This document shows positions 42,446 through 48,811 of a DNA stretch of 54,205 bases, piece after piece. The notes beneath the pieces are model-generated. The model searched no databases. It had not been told where the DNA came from and saw only the letters and a list, made by a program, of their open reading frames with translations. Location of the stretch: the NCBI GenBank assembly GCA_020425695.1, contig JAGQRE010000010.1, positions 1-54,205 of the forward strand, in the 5' to 3' direction. Both the position numbers and the translations under genes were made by a program. Within the stretch, counting starts at the first letter, position 1, and each line of letters begins with the position of its first letter. Source of the DNA: Planctomycetota bacterium (lineage in GTDB: Bacteria; Planctomycetota; UBA8742; UBA2392).

Positions 42446-43855
42446 ATGCTGCCGATGACGTGCGAATCGATACCGTTTGAGCCCCCGCAAGGTTGGGAGG
42501 CTCTGCTTCGGGTCGCCACAACCCAGCCATTCGCCGCTGTGTTCGACAGCGCCGCAAGTGGAGCACTCGGAACCCGTAGTTTTGTATCGTTTGCCCCGAT
42601 CATGCTGCTGCAATGCACAGGACAAACCGCCACGTGGCAACGCGGGCGCAACGCATCACGCCTCGAAGGTGACCCGCTGGAAGTTTTTGAGCGTATCGAG
42701 CGCTTCACTCATCAAGAGTGCCCCCTACGAGAGCCCTTCACCGGAAAAGGATTCTATGGCGGCTGGGCAGGACTGCTCGGCTACGACCTGCGCTGCTTCA
42801 TTGAGAAGCTCTCGCCGCCTAAGCCGGAAGGGCCGTGGTTCCCGGATTTACAGGCCGGTTTCTACGCATGGACGCTTTGTCTTGAGCACTCGACCCGACA
42901 GTGTGAGCTTCGGCTCCTGAATGGTGCACCTGCCGGTCCGGAAGACATTCGAAAACTCGCCGCTGACCTGACCGAGCTATTCTCCTCCGAACCTAACGCA
43001 GCAACAGCGAGTGCCGGAACCAAAAAAACTCTACTGACTGATCGCGAGACTTGGCTTCAGCAGGTGTCTACCGTTCAACGTCACATCCATGATGGAGACA
43101 TCTATCAGGCCAACCTGACGCGAATGGTGCGGCACACGGGTGACTTCGACGGCTCCGCGCTGTACGCCGTCCTCCGACACGAGAACCCCGCACCGTTTGG
43201 CGGCTATCTGGATTGCGGCGAGGGACGTGGAATTCTGAGCAGTTCACCGGAGCGCTTTCTAAGCGTAAGCGGGCGCTTGATTGAAACTCGCCCCATCAAA
43301 GGCACGCGCCCACGCAGCCCGGACACCGCTGAAGACAAGCGGCTCCGGGATGAGTTGCTGGTTTCAGAGAAAGACCGCGCTGAATTGACGATGATCGTGG
43401 ATCTTGAGCGCAACGATCTCGGAAGAGTCTGCAAGCCCGGTACGGTCAAAGTGCCCAGCCTGCTGCATGCCGAGAGTTATCAGCGAGTTCACCACCTGGA
43501 AGCGACTGTTTGTGGTGTACTCCGCGACGACATTACACCCGTGCAGTTCATTCGCGCGACGTTCCCGGGCGGCAGCATCAGCGGAGCACCTAAAAAACGC
43601 GCTCTCGAAATCATCCACGATCTCGAGCCGGTACGTCGCGGCCCATACACAGGGTCAATGTTCTGGTTGACGCCCGATGGACGCTTCGAAAGCAACATCC
43701 TGATTCGCACGATTTTGCGCGACACCATGGGGGTCAGCTATCACGTCGGATGCGGCATCGTCGCTGACAGCGACCCAGCCGCTGAATGGGACGAGTCCGA
43801 AGCAAAAGGGGCTGCCCTCGCGTCGGCAATCGACAAGTACGCAGGGTCCAGATGA
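42446..43855 (+). CDS. pabB: Aminodeoxychorismate synthase component I (anthranilate synthase component I-like)
   Basis: A chorismate-binding enzyme of 469 residues. The C-terminal catalytic domain has LQQVSTVQRHIHDGDIYQANLTR, SSSPERFLSVSG, the active-site ETRPIKGTRPR, DRAELTMIVDLERNDLGRVC, FPGGSISGAPKKRALEIIHDLE and RTILRD...YHVGCGIVADSDPAAEWDE. The lysine in PIKGT, where anthranilate synthases usually have alanine, points to PabB, which makes 4-amino-4-deoxychorismate for folate. The N-terminal half resembles the TrpE/PabB N-terminal domain (IPFEPPQGWEALLRVA). ATG 42446 is chosen over a GTG at 42380; ATG 42455 is also possible. The amidotransferase partner PabA and the lyase PabC are not adjacent. 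It overlaps the next gene by four bases. Confidence 0.9.
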   Translation: MLPMTCESIPFEPPQGWEALLRVATTQPFAAVFDSAASGALGTRSFVSFAPIMLLQCTGQTATWQRGRNASRLEGDPLEVFERIERFTHQECPLREPFTGKGFYGGWAGLLGYDLRCFIEKLSPPKPEGPWFPDLQAGFYAWTLCLEHSTRQCELRLLNGAPAGPEDIRKLAADLTELFSSEPNAATASAGTKKTLLTDRETWLQQVSTVQRHIHDGDIYQANLTRMVRHTGDFDGSALYAVLRHENPAPFGGYLDCGEGRGILSSSPERFLSVSGRLIETRPIKGTRPRSPDTAEDKRLRDELLVSEKDRAELTMIVDLERNDLGRVCKPGTVKVPSLLHAESYQRVHHLEATVCGVLRDDITPVQFIRATFPGGSISGAPKKRALEIIHDLEPVRRGPYTGSMFWLTPDGRFESNILIRTILRDTMGVSYHVGCGIVADSDPAAEWDESEAKGAALASAIDKYAGSR

Positions 43856-45183
43856 TCGGCGGCATCCGGAACTACCTCACGCATTTGCGCATGTTCAGCG
43901 GCTCGGTCTGGGCCTATATGATTGGCGCATTCCTGATGGGTGTGGGACACGCCATCTTCAGGGTGTTGCGCAACCAATACGTCGTTGACCTCGGCATGGG
44001 TGAGTCGGCTTACACGAGCATCCAGGGCTTCAACAGTATCGGTGGGCTACTGATTGCGATTCCCGCAATTGCGCTGATTGGACGCTTTCGGGCGCGCACC
44101 CTGCTTGTCTGTATCGCACTCGCAAACGGGCTCGCCTTCTTCGCCCAAGGCGTGTTCGGCAGCATTGAAGTGTTCCTCAGCAGTGCGTTCTTCGCGGGTA
44201 CGGCCATGAGCCTGAACATGGCGCTTGCGTCCCCCTTCCTGATGCGAAACACGAACCCGGCCGAACGCATATTCGCATTCAGCTTTCAGGCCGTTGTCGC
44301 GCACCCGTTGGCAGGTGTCCTCGGAAGCATGATGAGCGGCTTTGTTCAAAGCGGCGCTGCCGACTGGGCAGGCGAAACGGTGGTATTCCTGGGGCGAGAG
44401 ACTACCGGGCAATTGTTCGGCTATCAGATCGCATTGCTGCTTGCGGCTGCGTTCATGTTTCTGGCGCTGATTCCGATCTTCCTGATTCGTCGTGAAAACG
44501 AGAGCGGAAACAACCGCAGCATCCGCGAGTTGATGAGGATTCACGACAAGAAGCGGCTGCTGGTGCTGTGTACGCCGGAGATGGTCATTGGGTTGGGCGC
44601 CGGATTAACGATCCCGTTTTTCAACGTCTACTTTCAGACACAGTGGGAGCTGGACCCCAAGACAATCGGGCTATTGTTCACGGCCATGGCTGCGTTACAG
44701 GTCATCAGTTTTCTGTTGGCACCGGCGCTGGTTAAGCGTTGGGGACCAGTCAAAGTCATCATCGGCAGCCAGTTACTCAGCCTCCCGTTCTTCGTTGAGC
44801 TTGCGCTTGGGCACTTCCTGTGGCTCGCGGTCGTCGCTTTCATCTTGCGAAACAACCTGATGAACCTCGCCCAACCTGTGCTGAAGCAATTCAGTCAAGA
44901 AGTGGTGACGGCAAAAGACCGCAACGCGGTTTCCGTGATCATGCACAGCTCGCGGCACGTTTTCTGGACCGTCGGCAACTTCATTGCCGCACCGCTAATC
45001 GTGTTCGCGGAGGGCACTTTCAAGTGGGTGTTCGTTGCTACGATCGCCTGCTACGTCGTCGCTATCGGGTTGGAACTCGTTGTCTTTCCGCGCATGTACC
45101 GGACCCGCGAGCGCGAGACACCGGACGAGCCGCCTGACACAACCGACCCGCCCAAGCTTGCCGAGCAACGCGTTAGCGCCTAG
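43852..45183 (+). CDS. Major facilitator superfamily transporter
   Basis: An inner-membrane transporter of 443 residues with about twelve helices (first helix VWAYMIGAFLMGVGHAIF). Loop motifs of the MFS appear as ALIGRFRARTLLV between helices two and three and LVKRWGPVKVIIGS in the second half. A charged loop (RRENESGNNRSIRELMRIHDKKR) separates the two halves. The start overlaps the pabB stop in an ATGA junction. The last 25 residues are proline- and acid-rich. The substrate is unknown; linkage to pabB might hint at an aromatic or folate-related compound, but that is only proximity. Confidence 0.9.
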   Translation: MIGGIRNYLTHLRMFSGSVWAYMIGAFLMGVGHAIFRVLRNQYVVDLGMGESAYTSIQGFNSIGGLLIAIPAIALIGRFRARTLLVCIALANGLAFFAQGVFGSIEVFLSSAFFAGTAMSLNMALASPFLMRNTNPAERIFAFSFQAVVAHPLAGVLGSMMSGFVQSGAADWAGETVVFLGRETTGQLFGYQIALLLAAAFMFLALIPIFLIRRENESGNNRSIRELMRIHDKKRLLVLCTPEMVIGLGAGLTIPFFNVYFQTQWELDPKTIGLLFTAMAALQVISFLLAPALVKRWGPVKVIIGSQLLSLPFFVELALGHFLWLAVVAFILRNNLMNLAQPVLKQFSQEVVTAKDRNAVSVIMHSSRHVFWTVGNFIAAPLIVFAEGTFKWVFVATIACYVVAIGLELVVFPRMYRTRERETPDEPPDTTDPPKLAEQRVSA

Positions 45184-45260
45184 GATACCGGCGTATGAGT
45201 TGTCCGAGCCGTCCCTTGCCTGGGGCGCCCCGGACTCCTCATGAACGTGAGGAGATGCCC

Positions 45261-46076
45261 ATGTCGACCGACGCGGCCGAAAAGCCGAAGTCCGGCAAGA
45301 AGTCAGGCTACAGCAAGTCCGACATTGAACGACTTGAGAAAGCCTGCGAGCTACTCGGCTACAAGTTCAAAGACTACACCCCATTGCGCCATGCCTTGAC
45401 GCACAGCAGTGCGAAGTCGGCGAAGCACCCTAGCAACGAGCGCATGGAGTTTCTTGGCGATGCAGTACTCGGGCTGATCATCTCCGAGATGCTGTTCCGG
45501 TTGTACCCGGACTTCCCGGAGGGTGAGTTGACGAGGGTGAAGTCGGTGGCGGTATCTCGTGCAGTGCTGGCCGACAGGATTCGTGAGATGGGCTTCGCCG
45601 AGTTGATGTATCTCGGCAAGGGTGTCCGGCGCGACGGTGGTACACGTCTTCCGACAAGCATTCTGGCCAATCTCTACGAGGCGTTGCTGTGTGCCGTATA
45701 TGAAGAAGGCGGGCTTGAGGAAGCGCGACGTTTCGTTGAGCGAGACCTGGGCCCTGTCATTCGCAGCATCACCAACCATCAGTTTCAGCAGAATTATAAA
45801 TCGGCACTGCAGCATCTGGTGCAATCGCGCAGCGAACGCGCCCCCACCTACAAGGTGATTGGCGAGGTCGGCCCGGATCACCAGAAAGAATTCCACGTAA
45901 ATGTATCGGTCGACGGTGTCACATTTGGCCCCGGCGTGGGACGTAACAAGAAGGAAGCAGAGCAACGCGCCGCCAAGGCTGCATTAACGGAGTTACTCAA
46001 AGAGTTCGACAGGGAGGATGATGACGACGACCTTCTCGAAGTCCCCGTCCCCGAAGACGACTTCGACGACGAGTAG
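45261..46076 (+). CDS. rnc: Ribonuclease III
   Basis: RNase III cuts double-stranded RNA in rRNA maturation and mRNA decay. The catalytic signature NERMEFLGDAVLGLII is at residues about 59-74 with the metal-binding Glu and Asp, and a second acidic site is in LANLYEALLCAVYEEGG. A dsRNA-binding domain follows from about 170 (NYKSALQHLVQSRSERAPTYKVIGEVGP, VGRNKKEAEQRAAKAALTELL). The last 25 residues are almost wholly acidic (DREDDDDDLLE, then EDDFDDE), an unusual tail. The ATG at 45261 has GTGAGGAG 6 bases upstream, so it is preferred over 45195 and 45255. Length is 271 residues. The tail overlaps the next gene for 59 bases in another frame. Confidence 0.95.
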   Translation: MSTDAAEKPKSGKKSGYSKSDIERLEKACELLGYKFKDYTPLRHALTHSSAKSAKHPSNERMEFLGDAVLGLIISEMLFRLYPDFPEGELTRVKSVAVSRAVLADRIREMGFAELMYLGKGVRRDGGTRLPTSILANLYEALLCAVYEEGGLEEARRFVERDLGPVIRSITNHQFQQNYKSALQHLVQSRSERAPTYKVIGEVGPDHQKEFHVNVSVDGVTFGPGVGRNKKEAEQRAAKAALTELLKEFDREDDDDDLLEVPVPEDDFDDE

Positions 46077-46758
46077 TTTTCGACTGGAAGCCATCCGCGG
46101 GCTGGCGTTTGGCGCTGGTACGGGAACCTTCCTGTGTCTCGTCGGCTGGCTGTCGCCTCTTGCTGCTGGTGATCGGCCCGCTTTAGCTCTGCTGGCCGCT
46201 ACGCTTTCGCTTCCGCTTGGCTGTCTGGTCGCTCGCCGCCCGTTAGATGTGCGCGAGGCCGGCGGAATCGGCATTCGGGCTATAGTAGCCGCTCTTGCAT
46301 TGTCGATGATCGTGAGCCTGCCCGAGCCTCAATTGTGGGTGCGTGTAGCGTCCTGGTGTCTCGCCTCGTGTTTGCTCGGGGCAGCCGTGGGCTCAAGTAT
46401 TCGCGGAGCAGGTCCTGTTGCGACTTGCGTTTGGCTGTTCCTGTGCGGATTACCGTTCTTCTTTCAGCATCTTCCAGTCTTTCGTGAAACTGCCGAAGAG
46501 TGGGCGTTGCACGCGTGCCCCTGGCTTGGGTTCTCAATGGATGCGTTCGGCGGAGACCCTCTACGCCGCCCACTGATCTACATGGGGCACTGGACTGAGC
46601 TGACGGGCGCTACATCACTGCGAATGCTTCAGGTCTCAACCTTATGGTTTGCTGCTGTACTCACGCTTGCCAGCCTCATCGTTTCATCAAGCATCGGCCG
46701 GAAACGTGGAGAAACAGAAGCTGCTGAAGTCAGCGAGCAAACTGCGGGGCAAGTTTGA
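46018..46758 (+). CDS. Polytopic membrane protein overlapping rnc
   Basis: Not recognised. 246 residues with about six hydrophobic segments (LAFGAGTGTFLCLVGWLSPL, PALALLAATLSLPLGCLVA, AIVAALALSMIVSLP, ASWCLASCLLGAAVG, ATCVWLFLCGLPFFF, STLWFAAVLTLASLIVSS). The fourth to fifth loop and PWLGFSMDAFGGDPLRRPLIYMGHWTELTG are the longest soluble parts. The ATG at 46018, inside the acidic tail of rnc, is the only start that precedes the first helix; its first 20 residues come from the shifted frame of that tail and are rich in Thr, Ser and Lys. GGAGG lies directly before the ATG. Probably co-expressed with rnc. Confidence 0.78.
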   Translation: MMTTTFSKSPSPKTTSTTSSFRLEAIRGLAFGAGTGTFLCLVGWLSPLAAGDRPALALLAATLSLPLGCLVARRPLDVREAGGIGIRAIVAALALSMIVSLPEPQLWVRVASWCLASCLLGAAVGSSIRGAGPVATCVWLFLCGLPFFFQHLPVFRETAEEWALHACPWLGFSMDAFGGDPLRRPLIYMGHWTELTGATSLRMLQVSTLWFAAVLTLASLIVSSSIGRKRGETEAAEVSEQTAGQV

Positions 46759-46827
46759 GATAAATGCGTGGCTGCAGTGATTCCGAAACCCGCACGGAGA
46801 ATTCTCAGCGTGTTGGGAAACAGTCAG

Positions 46828-47097
46828 TCAAGAATCGATGCGCTGGGCGACCATTCGTAACGCTTCCAGAACTTCTTCACGGCTGCACTCGAAGTCGTTT
46901 TCAAGTACCTGAACAGCGGTCCAGATCGCTTCAGATGCCCAGAGCTTTCCACTGAAAATGACACTGCCTGACCCGGTGCTGGTCGTCAGTTGCTCGTCGT
47001 TCTCGCGCAAATCAACGCGGATCTCAAGCTGCAGTGCCCCAAGAGGCCCGTGCAAGTCGGAAGGCGGCTTCAGCGGAAATTTTCTCGTGGGTCGCAT
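46828..47097 (-). CDS. Small hypothetical protein
   Basis: Not recognised. 89 residues with no signal peptide or membrane segment and plausible alternation of helix and strand (ALQLEIRVDLREN, GSVIFSGKLWASEAIWTAVQVLEND, EEVLEALRMVAQRID). It is supported as a gene by an AAGGA site 8 bases before the ATG at 47097, normal codon-like composition and the absence of another frame in the 490-base gap between the membrane gene and tRNA-Met. If it is not a gene, that gap is otherwise empty apart from the tRNA terminator. Confidence 0.55.
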   Translation of the reverse strand: MRPTRKFPLKPPSDLHGPLGALQLEIRVDLRENDEQLTTSTGSGSVIFSGKLWASEAIWTAVQVLENDFECSREEVLEALRMVAQRIDS

Positions 47098-47207
47098 GTC
47101 GGTATTCCTTCAGGCAGCCCGCCCTTGGCATCCATGTTTAGTTCAGCCGTATTGGATTGTGATTAAGGAGCTTTAAGAGACTGATGAATACCGCCTTAAC
47201 ATGCAAA

Positions 47208-47240
47208 GCGGTCGCGCTGCCGTTTCGGCAACACGACCGC
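47208..47240 (-). terminator. Terminator after tRNA-Met
   Basis: On the minus strand a 15-base-pair stem with two G-U pairs closes a 3-base loop (AAA) and is followed by TTTGC, nine bases past the tRNA-Met CCA end. Confidence 0.65.
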
Positions 47241-47248
47241 CCGAAGAT

Positions 47249-47325
47249 TGGTAGCTGGGGCGGGAGTCGAACCCGCGACCTCAGGGTTATGAATCCTGTG
47301 CTCTAACCACCTGAGCTACCCAGCC
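47249..47325 (-). tRNA. tRNA-Met (anticodon CAT)
   Basis: A 77-base cloverleaf on the minus strand: acceptor GGCTGGG / CCCAGCT (first pair G-U), anticodon loop TTCATAA (anticodon CAT), T arm GCGGG TTCGACT CCCGC, and encoded CCA. The anticodon stem has one A-C mismatch next to the loop. The initiator-type features (three G-C pairs at the stem base) are not present, so this is probably elongator Met or the Ile tRNA that is modified to read AUA. Confidence 0.93.
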
Positions 47326-47339
47326 ACAAAAGCGGCGAC

Positions 47340-47367
47340 AAAGTAGCAACCGGCCCATGCGGCGCAA
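47340..47367 (-). promoter_or_regulatory. Candidate promoter of tRNA-Met
   Basis: On the minus strand TTGCGC (47367-47362) and TACTTT (47345-47340) are 16 bases apart, ending 14 bases before the tRNA 5' end. It closely matches the uppS promoter candidate. Confidence 0.5.
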
Positions 47368-47377
47368 GTGCCGGTGC

Positions 47378-48811
47378 CTAGGGGTTGTTCCCGGCTGCGT
47401 TAGCCCCCGGGTTCGGCTGCGCCTCGTTAACGGCCGGTGGTTTCTCCGGCTTTTCACTGCCGCCCCCGATCGCGGCTGCACCGCCGAGTCCAATCGCGGC
47501 CAACAGACTCCCCCATCGGATGATCCGCGCCAGCACGCTGCCGACCGGCGCCAGCATCTTGAACACGAGACCAAGAAACTCTTTGCGCCCGAGACTCTCG
47601 TATTTTGTCTGCAAGTAGTCGAGTTGTTGCAGTGCCAACTGCATCTTCAACTGCACCTGGATTCGCTGGATGTCGTCCTCAATACCGGGCACATCGTGCA
47701 TCGTCGCAAGCTTGGTACGCGCGGCGCGATAGCTCTTCTCCAGTTCTTCCAGCGCGGCCAACACATTACCCTTCAACTCTCCGCGTACCGCCCCCCACGT
47801 CATACTGAACGCAATTCCCAATAACACCACCAGCAGGATCATGCCTGCGGCGTCGTTCCAGGTGCTCTTGGTGTAGAACATATAGGCGCCGTGGATCAGC
47901 CCGTAGAGCAACACCAGACTGCCCGCTTGAGCCGAAACGTTGAATAACGGGCGATAGTGCCTCTCAGTCAGAACTAGATCGACTGACTCATTGAAATCGT
48001 GCTTCTTCAGGACGCTGCGGACCACTAACGCACCCGAGATCATCAGGTAGCAGTAGTAGCCGTACATCATCCACTCAAAGATCCAGAGAGTTAAAAGGAC
48101 GCCCGCTTCAGCGTTGCGGGCGGCAAGGTCGATCTTGCCGAGATACGGCGAGTCAGCGCCGAAGATGGTCTGATAGAAGTCAGCCGCCGTCGCGAATTCC
48201 ACTACCTCCCACACGATGAACGGCAGCGCCATTGCGAACGCCAGCAGGTTGACGCGCTGCCCAAGGAACCAGCGTTTGTAGTGGTCAAGTTCCGGTTTTC
48301 GAATGTCCAGGTGCGTGAAGGCCCGGTCGAAGTTCCGACTGTAGATGCCATTGAAGAGGCGCAAGCACACGAAATGAACCAGCAACAGGAGCGGCTGCAT
48401 CTGCCATTGCCGGTCTTTGACGAACTCCCAAGCTTCGTGCCCGACGTTGTCAAAGCCGAGCACACTCAGACGCAACCCCAGTCCAATCAACCAAACGGTG
48501 TTGCAGACAAAGAAAGCGGTAATGAAGTAGTTCTTTACGCCACTGGGAAGCAGACGATCCAGCCACCAGCTGTTGCGGACCTGCTGAAAGTTCGATGCGT
48601 CAAAAATATCGGTGTCGGGATCATCGACTCGCTTCTTCCCTGCGAACGCGGTCTCAACCAGCTTAATGCCCGCGCGCATAACCGGCGCTGTATCTTTGCC
48701 CGGTTTGTCGTTATCGGGAGGTGTTTTGGGCGCACTATCGCCTTCACCCTTGGATTCTCGTAACCAGCGGGTTTCACGTGTCTCCGTATGGTCAGCGTCG
48801 CTGTTGGTCAT
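47378..48811 (-). CDS. Membrane protein coupled to the tricorn-like protease
   Basis: Not recognised. 477 residues: a charged, disordered N-terminus of about 90 residues, then about six or seven hydrophobic segments (NYFITAFFVCNTVWLIGLGL, PLLLLVHFVCLRLF, LLAFAMALPFIVWEVVEF, VLLTLWIFEWMMYGYYCYLMISGAL, GSLVLLYGLIHGAYMFY, MILLVVLLGIAFSMTW) and a cytosolic helical region at about 375-420 (LAALEELEKSYRAARTKL, IQRIQVQLKMQLALQQLDYLQ) that looks like a coiled coil, with a proline- and alanine-rich tail. Its start overlaps the protease stop by four bases, so the pair is made together. Confidence 0.83.
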   Translation of the reverse strand: MTNSDADHTETRETRWLRESKGEGDSAPKTPPDNDKPGKDTAPVMRAGIKLVETAFAGKKRVDDPDTDIFDASNFQQVRNSWWLDRLLPSGVKNYFITAFFVCNTVWLIGLGLRLSVLGFDNVGHEAWEFVKDRQWQMQPLLLLVHFVCLRLFNGIYSRNFDRAFTHLDIRKPELDHYKRWFLGQRVNLLAFAMALPFIVWEVVEFATAADFYQTIFGADSPYLGKIDLAARNAEAGVLLTLWIFEWMMYGYYCYLMISGALVVRSVLKKHDFNESVDLVLTERHYRPLFNVSAQAGSLVLLYGLIHGAYMFYTKSTWNDAAGMILLVVLLGIAFSMTWGAVRGELKGNVLAALEELEKSYRAARTKLATMHDVPGIEDDIQRIQVQLKMQLALQQLDYLQTKYESLGRKEFLGLVFKMLAPVGSVLARIIRWGSLLAAIGLGGAAAIGGGSEKPEKPPAVNEAQPNPGANAAGNNP

